28,544 nucleotides of DNA from positions 1,342 through 29,885 of the forward strand of contig JAOAJF010000006.1 in NCBI GenBank assembly GCA_026414325.1, read 5' to 3'. The translations under genes were made by a program, and so were the position numbers. Source of the DNA: Microcaldota archaeon (GTDB taxonomy: Archaea; Micrarchaeota; Micrarchaeia; Anstonellales; Anstonellaceae). The notes under the pieces were generated by a model, which saw only the letters and a program-made list of their open reading frames with translations, was not told the DNA's origin and did no database searches. This document shows, piece after piece, positions 6,825-14,348 of this stretch. Position 1 is the stretch's first letter; each line of letters starts with the position of its first letter.

Positions 6825-9728
6825 ATGCTAAAAACAAATTCAATATTTTTATTTTTTTTAATTTTAATATTTTCTCTTTTTTTAGGAGGTTGTGTACAAG
6901 TAGAAGAAAAAGATAGATTAAATGAAACACATTTCTTTGATTATACTAGTTTAAGATACAATAAAGATTTTGGTTCTAATCCCTGCACTATTTTTTTATG
7001 CACCAAAGAAAATCCTGATCTATTTACAAGATTTACAAATTTTATAAAAAAAATTCTTAATTTAAAAGTAGTAGAAAACGATATTGCCTACTCTAAATGT
7101 GATTTTTATTTTAGCAATGCTAACGAATATAAAAAAATTTTAGACAACTTTAATATGGAAAAAGGTTGGTGGGCCAAATGTCAAATAGATAAGCAGCCAA
7201 ATTTTCCTTGCTCACCAAGATTTTTTATGATTGGCCAAGGTTCAAATGCAGGGGAATTTTCTTTAGCTCAACGCTATTGCGATGGGCAGCTAAACATGCC
7301 TGTTTTTTGGATAACTCCAGACAAAAATGGGAAATTAAAAGCACCTCATATCTCTTGGCTTGCATGTGAAAACTCTAAATCCAGAATTCCTGTTTTAGTT
7401 GTTAGAACTTTGGATTTTTCTCCTGATGGGCGTTTAATTGATTCAAAGGAATTTGTAAATTTTTTGCAATCTTTAAGAGATAAAAACAAAGAATTCGATA
7501 ACTACTTTGGACCAATAATTGTTACTACTGAAGCTTTGGCTAAGCCTTATTATTTTGATTCTCAAACAAAAAGAAAAGTACTAAACATAACTCTATTGGA
7601 AAAAATAGCAAACCAAATAGAGTTAATAAATAAAAATTGTCAAACCTGCCTAGTAGCCTTAGCTCTTGACCCTACTTTTAATGAAAATGGTTTACCAGAT
7701 TTATGTCCAATAGACTATTTTGTTGAACCAAAATTTAATTTCTCGTTTTTTTCTTCTCAATTTAGTGCAGATCCATTAAATTGTTCTTCCTATTATCCTA
7801 CTCAATCCTTAAAAGAATATCTCTCCAGAGCAGCAAAAACCAGATCTTTAAAAATAGATCTTGTAGGTGTAGGTTTATTTGCAAACAATTACAATTATTC
7901 TAATTTGAGCTCTTTTTGTTCTCCATCTTATGTAGCATCCTTATATTTAACTTATTCTTGGGATGTAATAAAATATTTTGAAATTCCAGGTTTGTGGTAT
8001 GCAATAGCATTTTCTGAAGGACCTACTGTTCAGCCAGATTGTGAATTTACAAAAGAGGATGTGGCTTTAGCCTATGAAAATTTAATCAAAGGTGTTGAAG
8101 GTTTTAGAAGTAAAGGAATAATTGGAATAGCGCCCTATACTTTTTTGAATGATTATCAGTCACTGCCTATTCCATGCATAAGTCAAAAACAAGTTTTTAA
8201 AGCAACAGCCTTAGATCTAAAAAAATTAAAAAATGGAGATCAAATCTCTTCTTTAGATAATAAAGAAAAAATTTTAATAAACAGGATTTTTTACAATTCT
8301 GGAAAGGAAGTATTTTTTGAAGCTCAAAATGGGTATTACTATTTGGCCTATCAGCAAGGAAATATGGTCTTTGTAAACAAAACAGGTTGCCAATTTGGTT
8401 TTAAAAATTTAGATAATACTTTGCACAATAATGCTTCAACATTTTTTTGGTTTTCAAATTGCCAGTATTACTTTTCAAACAAAGGAACACTTTTTTATAC
8501 CTCTACTTCTCCAGACCAGCTTCAAGAGGGAAAAACTATAAATTCAGTCTCTAATCCAAATTCAATAGTTTATGTTGAAAAAATTACTTCAAAAGATTCT
8601 TCTTCTGTAGTATTTTATGATACTCTTGGAGCAACTTATCTTCTAGCAAAAGATGGAAAATTAAACAAGCTCTATTTTACTACCCCAAACTTTTCAATGT
8701 ATAGTAGAACTCCTTTGATATTTCCAAGAAATGGGATGTTTAATCCTTCCTGCCTGTTATTTTCTTCTGGAGGTGGAGAAAAACTATATGCAAAAAAATC
8801 ATTTTTAGCTTCTGATCTTGGCCATGCTCTAAACACAGTCTTAGAAGAGCCATATGATCCAAAATTACAAAAAAATATTTCATTAATGCAGTGCGGGCTT
8901 TGCTTTTTTTCTAGCCCGATGCCAGAAGAATTTTGTTTTGTTGGTCCAAAAGTTTCATTTCCAGAATATGCCTGTGTGCAATATCCTCAAATGGATGTTG
9001 CTTTTCTTATGAATGAAGTTGATCCAATATTTATGAGAGCAATTGCAATTGGTGAGTCTGGCCTTGGTAGAAGAATTGATAAAGGAGCTTCTGCGCCTGC
9101 TTGCCAGATAGGAAAAGGAAATAATTATAATAATTGTAATGCTGCACAAAAGCAACTTTCAAACCTTCAGCAAAAAGAAAACGAGTATTGTTCTGCTTCT
9201 GATATTGCTGCAAATTATCCTTCTGATCCCTCTCTTTATGCTTGTGGTTTAGGTGTAATGCAATGTATTGATTTTCCTTCTTCTTATTCTGAATGTGGTG
9301 GATCGGCTTACAATCCATTCAATCCTTATGATTCAGCTTGCTGTGGTGCTATTAAATTTTCTACTTATTATTCTAAATATGCCAAGCCATTTATTCAAAA
9401 GTTAGTAGAGAAAAACCAACTTATTAAAGAACAAATTGAGCAAAAAAAAGATTGGTATGCTGCTTTACTTGCTTCTTATATTTATTTTCGTGGGCCTGGA
9501 CATTTAAACGAGCTAGAAAAATATCTTTTAGCTTATTCTCAAGAACAGCTCAATACAGGAATAAATTTTGTTAAGTATTTCTTAGATTTTTACCAAAAAC
9601 TTAAAGGTGATCCTGATTATGGTATAAAAGTAATTAAAAGATATAATGCGGGATTAAAAACATGTGCAAATGGCTGCCCATATTTTGATTGTGATTATTA
9701 CTCTTTATTACCTGACACCAAACCATAA
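6825..9728 (+). CDS. Surface lipoprotein with C-terminal lysozyme/lytic-transglycosylase-like domain
   Basis: A 967-residue exported protein. The N-terminal hydrophobic stretch ends in a lipobox LGGC with the lipid-anchor cysteine at C23. The mature protein is rich in cysteines, consistent with disulfides outside the cell. Residues about 110-470 alternate strand-like and helix-like segments and could be a TIM-barrel hydrolase, with a possible catalytic glutamate in AFSEGP (E398). A beta-rich part follows (about 470-680). The C-terminal part carries the pattern of goose-lysozyme/SLT transglycosylases: AIGESGLG (catalytic Glu would be E744), GLGVMQ (808-813), NPFNPYDS and YNAG (940-943). Such domains cleave peptidoglycan-like glycans, and VirB1 proteins of type IV secretion systems use this fold to open the wall. 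An archaeon without murein would need another substrate, such as pseudomurein, surface glycans or the wall of another cell. AT-rich sequence at about 6790-6810 may be its own promoter. Confidence 0.7.
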   Translation: MLKTNSIFLFFLILIFSLFLGGCVQVEEKDRLNETHFFDYTSLRYNKDFGSNPCTIFLCTKENPDLFTRFTNFIKKILNLKVVENDIAYSKCDFYFSNANEYKKILDNFNMEKGWWAKCQIDKQPNFPCSPRFFMIGQGSNAGEFSLAQRYCDGQLNMPVFWITPDKNGKLKAPHISWLACENSKSRIPVLVVRTLDFSPDGRLIDSKEFVNFLQSLRDKNKEFDNYFGPIIVTTEALAKPYYFDSQTKRKVLNITLLEKIANQIELINKNCQTCLVALALDPTFNENGLPDLCPIDYFVEPKFNFSFFSSQFSADPLNCSSYYPTQSLKEYLSRAAKTRSLKIDLVGVGLFANNYNYSNLSSFCSPSYVASLYLTYSWDVIKYFEIPGLWYAIAFSEGPTVQPDCEFTKEDVALAYENLIKGVEGFRSKGIIGIAPYTFLNDYQSLPIPCISQKQVFKATALDLKKLKNGDQISSLDNKEKILINRIFYNSGKEVFFEAQNGYYYLAYQQGNMVFVNKTGCQFGFKNLDNTLHNNASTFFWFSNCQYYFSNKGTLFYTSTSPDQLQEGKTINSVSNPNSIVYVEKITSKDSSSVVFYDTLGATYLLAKDGKLNKLYFTTPNFSMYSRTPLIFPRNGMFNPSCLLFSSGGGEKLYAKKSFLASDLGHALNTVLEEPYDPKLQKNISLMQCGLCFFSSPMPEEFCFVGPKVSFPEYACVQYPQMDVAFLMNEVDPIFMRAIAIGESGLGRRIDKGASAPACQIGKGNNYNNCNAAQKQLSNLQQKENEYCSASDIAANYPSDPSLYACGLGVMQCIDFPSSYSECGGSAYNPFNPYDSACCGAIKFSTYYSKYAKPFIQKLVEKNQLIKEQIEQKKDWYAALLASYIYFRGPGHLNELEKYLLAYSQEQLNTGINFVKYFLDFYQKLKGDPDYGIKVIKRYNAGLKTCANGCPYFDCDYYSLLPDTKP

Positions 9729-9805
9729 AAACTAAAACTACAAAAACAAAAACAAATAAACAAAAAAAGAAAAAATAGTTGATAGTTTTTTTATTTTTTC
9801 AGCTT
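9729..9805. terminator. Bidirectional T-rich terminator between convergent genes
   Basis: This 77-bp gap separates the convergent lipoprotein and speH genes. The right end has T-rich runs on the plus strand (about 9786-9799), and the left part is A-rich, giving T-runs on the minus strand. Archaeal polymerases stop at oligo-T runs without needing a strong hairpin, so both transcripts could end here. Confidence 0.5.
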
Positions 9806-10246
9806 CTAAATACTGTCAAATTCTTTTGTATTTTTTTGTATTCGCTGAAGAGCTAAGATTTGGTTGTTTTTATCTAGTTGTTTTGGAAAGTGTTTTCCTC
9901 TTGTGGTGTAGTTTTTTTCATAACTCTTTGCCTCAAAGATCTTTACAATCATTTTGGCAGTTTTTTCGACGTCAAATTCCTTGCAGGAAAAAATGTCAAA
10001 TGATGCATAATGCTTTTCTGGATAGGTATGAATCGAGATGTGGGACTCTGCTATTAAAACTATTCCAGAGATACCCCAATCCTCGGGCTTTTCTCCACCA
10101 TCGTATTTAAAAACATATGGTGGCAAAAGCTTTTTCATTCCAATCTTCGCAGGCAAAGAATTCAAAAACTCGTAGATAAAGTTTATGTCTGAAAGTTTGT
10201 TTTTGTCACATCCATACATGTCCAAAGTTAGATGCGGTCCATACAT
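9806..10246 (-). CDS. speH: S-adenosylmethionine decarboxylase proenzyme (pyruvoyl type)
   Basis: Decarboxylates S-adenosylmethionine to supply the aminopropyl donor for spermidine and related polyamines, or in some archaea a close paralogue decarboxylates arginine. The 146-residue protein matches the small prokaryotic class that self-cleaves into two chains. The cleavage site is Glu67-Ser68 in AESHIS, with Ser68 becoming the pyruvoyl group. The processing and catalytic residues His73 (SIHTYPE) and Cys88 (FDIFSC) keep the expected spacing. The N-terminal GPHLTLDMYGC block is also typical. The ATG at 10246 is preceded by an AGGAGG ribosome-binding sequence at 10259-10264, 12 nt away. Just upstream is a 9-bp perfect inverted repeat. 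The gene is transcribed alone, after a 231-bp gap from the RNase P operon. Confidence 0.92.
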   Translation of the reverse strand: MYGPHLTLDMYGCDKNKLSDINFIYEFLNSLPAKIGMKKLLPPYVFKYDGGEKPEDWGISGIVLIAESHISIHTYPEKHYASFDIFSCKEFDVEKTAKMIVKIFEAKSYEKNYTTRGKHFPKQLDKNNQILALQRIQKNTKEFDSI

Positions 10247-10265
10247 TTTTTTCTTTTTCCTCCTG

Positions 10266-10290
10266 TTGCATATCCTTTTTTGATATGCAA
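10266..10290 (-). promoter_or_regulatory. Perfect 9-bp inverted repeat in the speH leader/promoter
   Basis: On the minus strand TTGCATATC is followed by a 7-nt A-rich spacer and GATATGCAA, one base before the AGGAGG ribosome-binding sequence. It could be an RNA hairpin controlling access to the ribosome-binding site or a DNA operator. Which depends on whether transcription starts near 10295 or near 10272, since TATA-like sequences fit either. Confidence 0.55.
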
Positions 10291-10291
10291 T

Positions 10292-10302
10292 AAAATTTTA
10301 TA
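10292..10302 (-). promoter_or_regulatory. speH: Candidate TATA box for speH
   Basis: The minus strand reads tataaaatttt here, about 46-56 bp before the speH ATG. A second candidate, tatatttaaa, lies at 10316-10325. The rest of the 231-bp gap (10303-10477) is AT-rich, with T-runs that could end the upstream operon transcript. I see no small gene in it. Confidence 0.4.
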
Positions 10303-10477
10303 GTAGTTAGATTTTTTAAATATATCGTTTTAATCTCTTTTTTCTAAAAAATTTTACTAAAATTGTTCTTAAACTAAAATTTTTTCTTTATACTTTTTCT
10401 AATTACTTTCTAATTTTTTATATCTACTTATTTTTTAGCACCTTTTTGTAATTTCTTTTCTTCCCAATTTTTTCATT

Positions 10478-10831
10478 TTATCCTTTTTCTTTATTCTTCT
10501 TTAGGTTTTTAAGTTTTGTTTTTCTTTTTAGGGAAGCTATTGTGCCTGAAATAAGCAAAAGCTCAAATCTTAAGGGTTTTCCATTATGGTGTGAAATTAA
10601 AGATAAAAATGGACAAATCTTTTTTTCTTTTCCAGCCAAACATCTTAAAATAAAATATTTTTCATTTTCATCATAATAGATAACTTTTAAATTATTTTCA
10701 ATTATCCCATATACTCCAAAAAAATCAAAAATTATCTCTTCTATCTCTTCTCTTGTTATTTTCTGATCTTTGTAAATTTTTAGTCTATATAACAAATATC
10801 TTTTTTTATCTTTCAGATGAGTTCGTAGCAT
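10478..10831 (-). CDS. rnp2: RNase P protein component 2 (Pop5 family)
   Basis: Protein subunit of archaeal RNase P, which removes 5' leaders from pre-tRNA. Pop5 pairs with Rpp30 to support catalysis by the RNA subunit. The protein has the family's opening of basic residues and KKRYLLYRL, a central block with FFGVYGI, and the C-terminal SGTIASL signature. I chose the ATG at 10831 (117 residues), four bases after the rnp3 stop and preceded by GAGTGA. This start gives MLRTHLKDKKRYLL, like other Pop5 N-termini. An in-frame ATG at 10858 would add nine residues and overlap rnp3 by 23 bp. The order L15e, Rpp30, Pop5 is a known archaeal cluster, which strengthens the call. The basic tail is Lys-rich. 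Confidence 0.8.
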   Translation of the reverse strand: MLRTHLKDKKRYLLYRLKIYKDQKITREEIEEIIFDFFGVYGIIENNLKVIYYDENEKYFILRCLAGKEKKICPFLSLISHHNGKPLRFELLLISGTIASLKRKTKLKNLKKNKEKG

Positions 10832-10835
10832 TTTT

Positions 10836-11291
10836 TCACTCTTGAAATTTTTCTTCATATACTTTTAGTCTATATCTATCTTCAAATCCAAAGTAATAAT
10901 AATAAAAGAGTAGCTCATAGCAATTTCTGAGCTGTAAATTATTTTTCGCAAGTGTAAAAAATCTTACAGAACAATTATATTTTTTTAAAACATTCAAACA
11001 TCTCTTTAGCCTTAAAAATCTTCTACAGACCTCTTTTTTATCATTTAAAAAAAAATCAGACAAAACAACTGCAAAAATTCTATTATTTTGTGTTATCAAT
11101 TTTGCAAGAGCTTCATCTACCTCATAATTTGCAATAGAAATTATTTTATATTTTTTTATTTGATTTTTTGCCTTTAGTAAATCATGAAATACTCCAAAAT
11201 AATTTTTTGGCAATTTAGCTAAATTAATTAGTTGCATTTTCGTTTCTTTTTTTTCCTGCTCATCTGCTTCATATGTAATCAAATCATACAT
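10836..11291 (-). CDS. rnp3: RNase P protein component 3 (Rpp30 family), short form
   Basis: Partner of Pop5 in archaeal RNase P. The family has a TIM-barrel-like fold of about 210-230 residues. This product has only 151. The N-terminus MYDLITYEADEQ fits the first strand of the family. The second half keeps the pattern NYEVDEALAKLI, AVVLSDFF, a run of arginines and leucines (RRFLRLKRCLNVLKKY), and a final AKN-x-LQLRNCYELL block that matches the family's SxA-x-LR region. About 50-60 residues of the N-terminal half seem to be missing. Identification rests partly on gene order: it lies 2 bp after rpl15e and before Pop5. It is a compact version or a diverged one. There is no sign of a frameshift. 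Confidence 0.65.
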   Translation of the reverse strand: MYDLITYEADEQEKKETKMQLINLAKLPKNYFGVFHDLLKAKNQIKKYKIISIANYEVDEALAKLITQNNRIFAVVLSDFFLNDKKEVCRRFLRLKRCLNVLKKYNCSVRFFTLAKNNLQLRNCYELLFYYYYFGFEDRYRLKVYEEKFQE

Positions 11292-11293
11292 TT

Positions 11294-11776
11294 TCAGAGC
11301 AACCCTCTAACTTTTCTTCCAGCCTTTGTTAAACCTCTAAATGCTCTTCCTTTTCTTAATCTTCCTTTATATTTTTCTCTATCTATCAATATGACTTCAT
11401 AATAAACTAATTGGCCATCCTCCCCAACCCAATAGGAGTTTAATACCTCCATATTTCTATATTTTCTTGCAGCTCTCTGCTCTGCTTGTAATTGTTTAGA
11501 AATTCCTGGAGAAAGATAAAGCACATTCTTTGCTGGTTTTCTTCCACCAGAGGGAACTGGCCTTTTTCGCTGTCCTTTTCTAATTTTCACTCGAACAATA
11601 ATATATCCTTGTTTTGCTTTATAGCCCAAAGTTCTTGCTCTAGCCAAATTTGTTGGTTTATCAATTCGAACTATAGATGGTTCTTCTCTCCACTTTGTAA
11701 GCCTTTGTCTATATTGCTCACTTCTTTCTTTGTACTCCTTTTGAAAAGTCTTCTTTATATGTTCATAAAGTCCCAT
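11294..11776 (-). CDS. rpl15e: Archaeal ribosomal protein L15e, short form
   Basis: Large-subunit ribosomal protein found in archaea and eukaryotes. The 160-residue protein has the family landmarks in order: MGLYEHIKKTF, TKWREEPSIVR, ARARTLGYKAKQGYIIVRV, a basic PVPSGGRKPAK loop, EQRAARKYRNMEVLNSYWVG, EDGQLVYYEVILID and GRAFRGLTKAGRKVRGL. Most archaeal versions are about 180-200 residues. Here the segment between EVILID and GRAFRGL is shortened, and the tail after RGLL is absent. The ATG at 11776 is preceded by GGTGA (11781-11785) with 4 nt spacing, complementary to the 16S rRNA 3' end. It is the first gene of an operon with rnp3 and rnp2. Confidence 0.95.
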   Translation of the reverse strand: MGLYEHIKKTFQKEYKERSEQYRQRLTKWREEPSIVRIDKPTNLARARTLGYKAKQGYIIVRVKIRKGQRKRPVPSGGRKPAKNVLYLSPGISKQLQAEQRAARKYRNMEVLNSYWVGEDGQLVYYEVILIDREKYKGRLRKGRAFRGLTKAGRKVRGLL

Positions 11777-11840
11777 TCTTTCACCTTTGACAGTTCAGGC
11801 TAAATGCCTACATCCTGTTATTAATACTTTTGATAAAAAA

Positions 11841-11850
11841 ATATTATAAA
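11841..11850 (-). promoter_or_regulatory. Candidate TATA box for the rpl15e-rnp3-rnp2 operon
   Basis: The minus strand reads tttataatat, about 65-74 bp before the rpl15e ATG. Start-site spacing of about 25 bp predicts a leader of roughly 45 nt. This fits the presence of a GGTGA ribosome-binding sequence, which leaderless genes nearby lack. Confidence 0.5.
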
Positions 11851-11867
11851 TTCTTACTTTTTGATTT

Positions 11868-12836
11868 TTAGATAAGAATTTTTAAATAAACAGGTTTTGC
11901 AACAACAGAATCAAAATGTATTTTTCTATGCTTTAGTTCAAAATCTACTCTCAAAGCATTTGTTTGGTGGGATAGTTTAAATTCTCCAACAATAGCACTA
12001 TTTTCACTTTCTTCTGTTATTTCATTAATCATCTTTAGAAATTCTGGATTTTCTTTAAACAAAATCTCCAGAGCCATTTTTACCTTACTATCCAAATAAT
12101 ATTCTTCAATTTTTCCTGTTAATCTAGAAGTTAGTTTTAAGATTTTTTTATCAATATAAATTCTTCCTTCTAATTCTTTAACTAAAAATTTTTTTATCTC
12201 TGTTGTATAAAATCTAGCACTATCATAAATTTTTCTCTCTTTTAATTCATTTTCTATCTGATCTTTTAGTTGAATAATTTCATTTGTTTTATTTGCTAGT
12301 AAAACTAAACTTTGATAGAGCGATGATTTTTTTAATTCAGATTTATTTTTTAGAATATCTTCTATAATTTTTATTCTTTGTTTTGTTACATATAACGAAT
12401 TATAAAGCTGTTGCCAAAGAACTTTTTTTTGCTTTAAGTCCACATGAGGCAAAGTGATAATGTCAAGCCATCTTTTAATTCTATTTATGTTGTTAATCAC
12501 TGCTTCAAATTCTCCAGTTATCTTGCTTTCGTTTTCAATTATTAAGCTATCTCCTAATTGTTCGATTAAAGCATTTGCCCTTCCTTCAACTTTTTTTAAT
12601 TCTTTTTCATATTTTTCAAATTCTACTAAACTTTTTTTCTCTTTAAATTCCTCTAAAATCTTACTAGTATTTTTTGCTATTTTATAAGTTTCTTGTTTTA
12701 TTTTTCTGATTTCTATTTTTGGATATTTTGAAGAGATAGATGCATACTCTTCAAGTAATAAGGAAGTTTTTTTTTCTAGCTCCACTATTTCTTTACTTAT
12801 CTCACTTATATCCTCCAGCTGTAATTCCTTTTTCAT
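11868..12836 (-). CDS. Hypothetical coiled-coil protein
   Basis: A soluble 322-residue protein of unknown function. Most of it (about residues 10-235) is Lys/Glu/Ile/Leu-rich with heptad-like spacing and almost no Pro or Gly, so long coiled coils are expected. The last 90 residues look more globular, with strand-like ends such as NSAIVGEFKLS and VVAKPVYLKILI. No signal peptide, membrane helix or metal motif is seen. I chose the ATG at 12836. An in-frame TTG at 12845 would add three residues (MVK). It lies between rtcB and the L15e operon on the same strand, 44 bp after rtcB, so co-transcription with rtcB is possible. A structural or chaperone-like role (for example prefoldin- or SMC-like) cannot be told from sequence alone. 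Confidence 0.75.
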   Translation of the reverse strand: MKKELQLEDISEISKEIVELEKKTSLLLEEYASISSKYPKIEIRKIKQETYKIAKNTSKILEEFKEKKSLVEFEKYEKELKKVEGRANALIEQLGDSLIIENESKITGEFEAVINNINRIKRWLDIITLPHVDLKQKKVLWQQLYNSLYVTKQRIKIIEDILKNKSELKKSSLYQSLVLLANKTNEIIQLKDQIENELKERKIYDSARFYTTEIKKFLVKELEGRIYIDKKILKLTSRLTGKIEEYYLDSKVKMALEILFKENPEFLKMINEITEESENSAIVGEFKLSHQTNALRVDFELKHRKIHFDSVVAKPVYLKILI

Positions 12837-12880
12837 TTTTACCAATAAAACTAGTTGTTTTAAATTTTTAAATGTTTTTT

Positions 12881-14311
12881 TTATCCTTTCAGAACTATTA
12901 TTGGCTTAAGTCTCACTACTGCTTTTGATAATCCTGCCTTCTGAACAGATTCTATAACTTTGTCAATATCCTTATAAGCTTGCGGAGCTTCTTCACTAAT
13001 TAAGCCCATTTCTGTTGCAAGTAAAACTATGTTTTGATTTTCAAGATTTTTTATTACCTCTCTTTGCGGCAGACTCTTTTTTGCAGCTGCCCTCGAAAGA
13101 TTTCTTCCAGCACCATGGCAAGTAGAGCCAAATGTTTTTTCCATTGCTCCATTCTGCCCTACCAATAAATAACTGGCACTACCCATACTTCCAGGAATTA
13201 TTACTGGTTGGCCAATTTCTCTATATTTTGCACTCAGAACTTCCGTTCCAGCTGCAAAGGCTCTTGTAGCACCTTTTCTATGAACACAAAGCTCTCTATT
13301 TTTGTGCTTTTCCATTTTTGCAATATTGTGACAGACATCATATATCATTTCCATACTCTCACTTGTTTTTGGGCCGATCACATTGTCGAAAGCTTCTTTT
13401 ATCCAATACATTATTAGTTGGCGATTGTTAAAAGCATAATTTATTGCACACTTCATTGCACCCAAATACCTCTCTCCTTCTATACTATCTATAGGAGCAC
13501 AGCAAAGCTGCGGGTCTGGCAAATCTATTTTATACTTTTTAGATGCCTTTAGCATTTCCTGAACATAGTCGCTACATATTTGATGTCCAAATCCTCGAGA
13601 ACCAGAATGAATCATAATAAGTATTTGGTGTTTTCTTAATCCAAATTTTTTGGCTAAATATTCATCAAATATTTGTTCAACTTTTTGTATTTCAATAAAA
13701 TGGTTGCCTGAGCCAACTGTGCCAAGTTGATTCTTTCCTCTATCTATTGCTCGTTGAGAAACAAATTCAAATCTCGCACCTTTCATTTGGCCATTTTCTT
13801 CACAATTTTCTAAATCTTTTTCGCTGGCATAACCCTTTTTTAGAGCCCAGTCTAAACCGTTTTCTACAGCTTCTTTTAGCTCATGCTTTTCTAGCCTAAC
13901 TTTTCCTTTTTCGCCAACTCCAGATGGAACCAATCTAAATATTTCTTTAGCTAATTTTTCTTTTTTTGCTAAAATATCTTTTTCTTCTAATTCTGTTCTT
14001 AATAGTCTTACACCACAATTTATATCAAAACCAACTCCTCCTGGGGAGATAATTCCATCTTCTTCTCTATCAAAAGCAGCTACTCCTCCAATTGGAAATC
14101 CATATCCCTCATGTCCATCTGGCATAACTGAAGCATAAGGAACTATTCCAGGAAGAGTAGAAACATTTATTATCTGTTCGATTGTTTTGTCCTGTTGCAT
14201 TTTTTGAACTAGTTCTAAAGAACCATATATTCTTACATCTACTTTCATCCTTCCTTCTTTTTTTACCTCCCATTCTACATCTGTTAGCTGAACTAAGTTT
14301 ATTTTTCCCAT
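12881..14311 (-). CDS. rtcB: RNA-splicing ligase RtcB
   Basis: GTP- and Mn2+-dependent ligase that joins the 2',3'-cyclic phosphate and 5'-hydroxyl ends left after tRNA intron removal. It also repairs broken RNA. The 476-residue protein is full length for the family and has no intein. Visible signatures are MPDGHEGYGFPIGG, GFDINCGVRLL (metal ligands D96 and C99), GSGNHF, HSGSRGFGHQI, HRKGATRAF, GSMGSASYLL and STCHGAGRNLSR. H399 in HGAGR is the residue that carries GMP. The intron-containing tRNA-Lys in this window is a natural substrate. The ATG at 14311 faces the divergent gene at 14349 across only 37 bp, so its promoter is very close and the transcript is probably leaderless or nearly so. 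Confidence 0.96.
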   Translation of the reverse strand: MGKINLVQLTDVEWEVKKEGRMKVDVRIYGSLELVQKMQQDKTIEQIINVSTLPGIVPYASVMPDGHEGYGFPIGGVAAFDREEDGIISPGGVGFDINCGVRLLRTELEEKDILAKKEKLAKEIFRLVPSGVGEKGKVRLEKHELKEAVENGLDWALKKGYASEKDLENCEENGQMKGARFEFVSQRAIDRGKNQLGTVGSGNHFIEIQKVEQIFDEYLAKKFGLRKHQILIMIHSGSRGFGHQICSDYVQEMLKASKKYKIDLPDPQLCCAPIDSIEGERYLGAMKCAINYAFNNRQLIMYWIKEAFDNVIGPKTSESMEMIYDVCHNIAKMEKHKNRELCVHRKGATRAFAAGTEVLSAKYREIGQPVIIPGSMGSASYLLVGQNGAMEKTFGSTCHGAGRNLSRAAAKKSLPQREVIKNLENQNIVLLATEMGLISEEAPQAYKDIDKVIESVQKAGLSKAVVRLKPIIVLKG

Positions 14312-14348
14312 ATAAATATTTTTATACTTTAAGTTTTTTATTTTTTTG
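14312..14348. promoter_or_regulatory. Compact divergent promoter region
   Basis: These 37 bp between divergent start codons are almost entirely A/T. On the plus strand tataaata (14311-14318) is about 31 bp before the ATG at 14349. On the minus strand an A-rich ataaaaaa stretch near 14336-14347 is about 25-35 bp before the rtcB ATG. Both transcripts would have little or no leader, and the two promoters would overlap. Confidence 0.4.

Noticed and set aside
9031..9318. Open frame of 95 codons on the minus strand within the lipoprotein gene
   Set aside because: It is antisense to a coding region with clear SLT motifs, has low-complexity Lys/Gln/Asn/Tyr composition and no promoter or ribosome-binding site.
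9826..10110. Open frame of 94 codons on the plus strand opposite speH
   Set aside because: speH is conserved across its whole length. The antisense product is Phe/Cys/Leu-rich and unlike any protein pattern.
10836..11291. Frameshift explaining the short Rpp30
   Set aside because: The frame lies 2 bp from rpl15e upstream and leads straight to rnp2 downstream, leaving no room for missing coding sequence in other frames.
12881..14311. Intein in RtcB
   Set aside because: Archaeal RtcB can carry inteins, but this protein is 476 residues and all motifs run on without an insertion.
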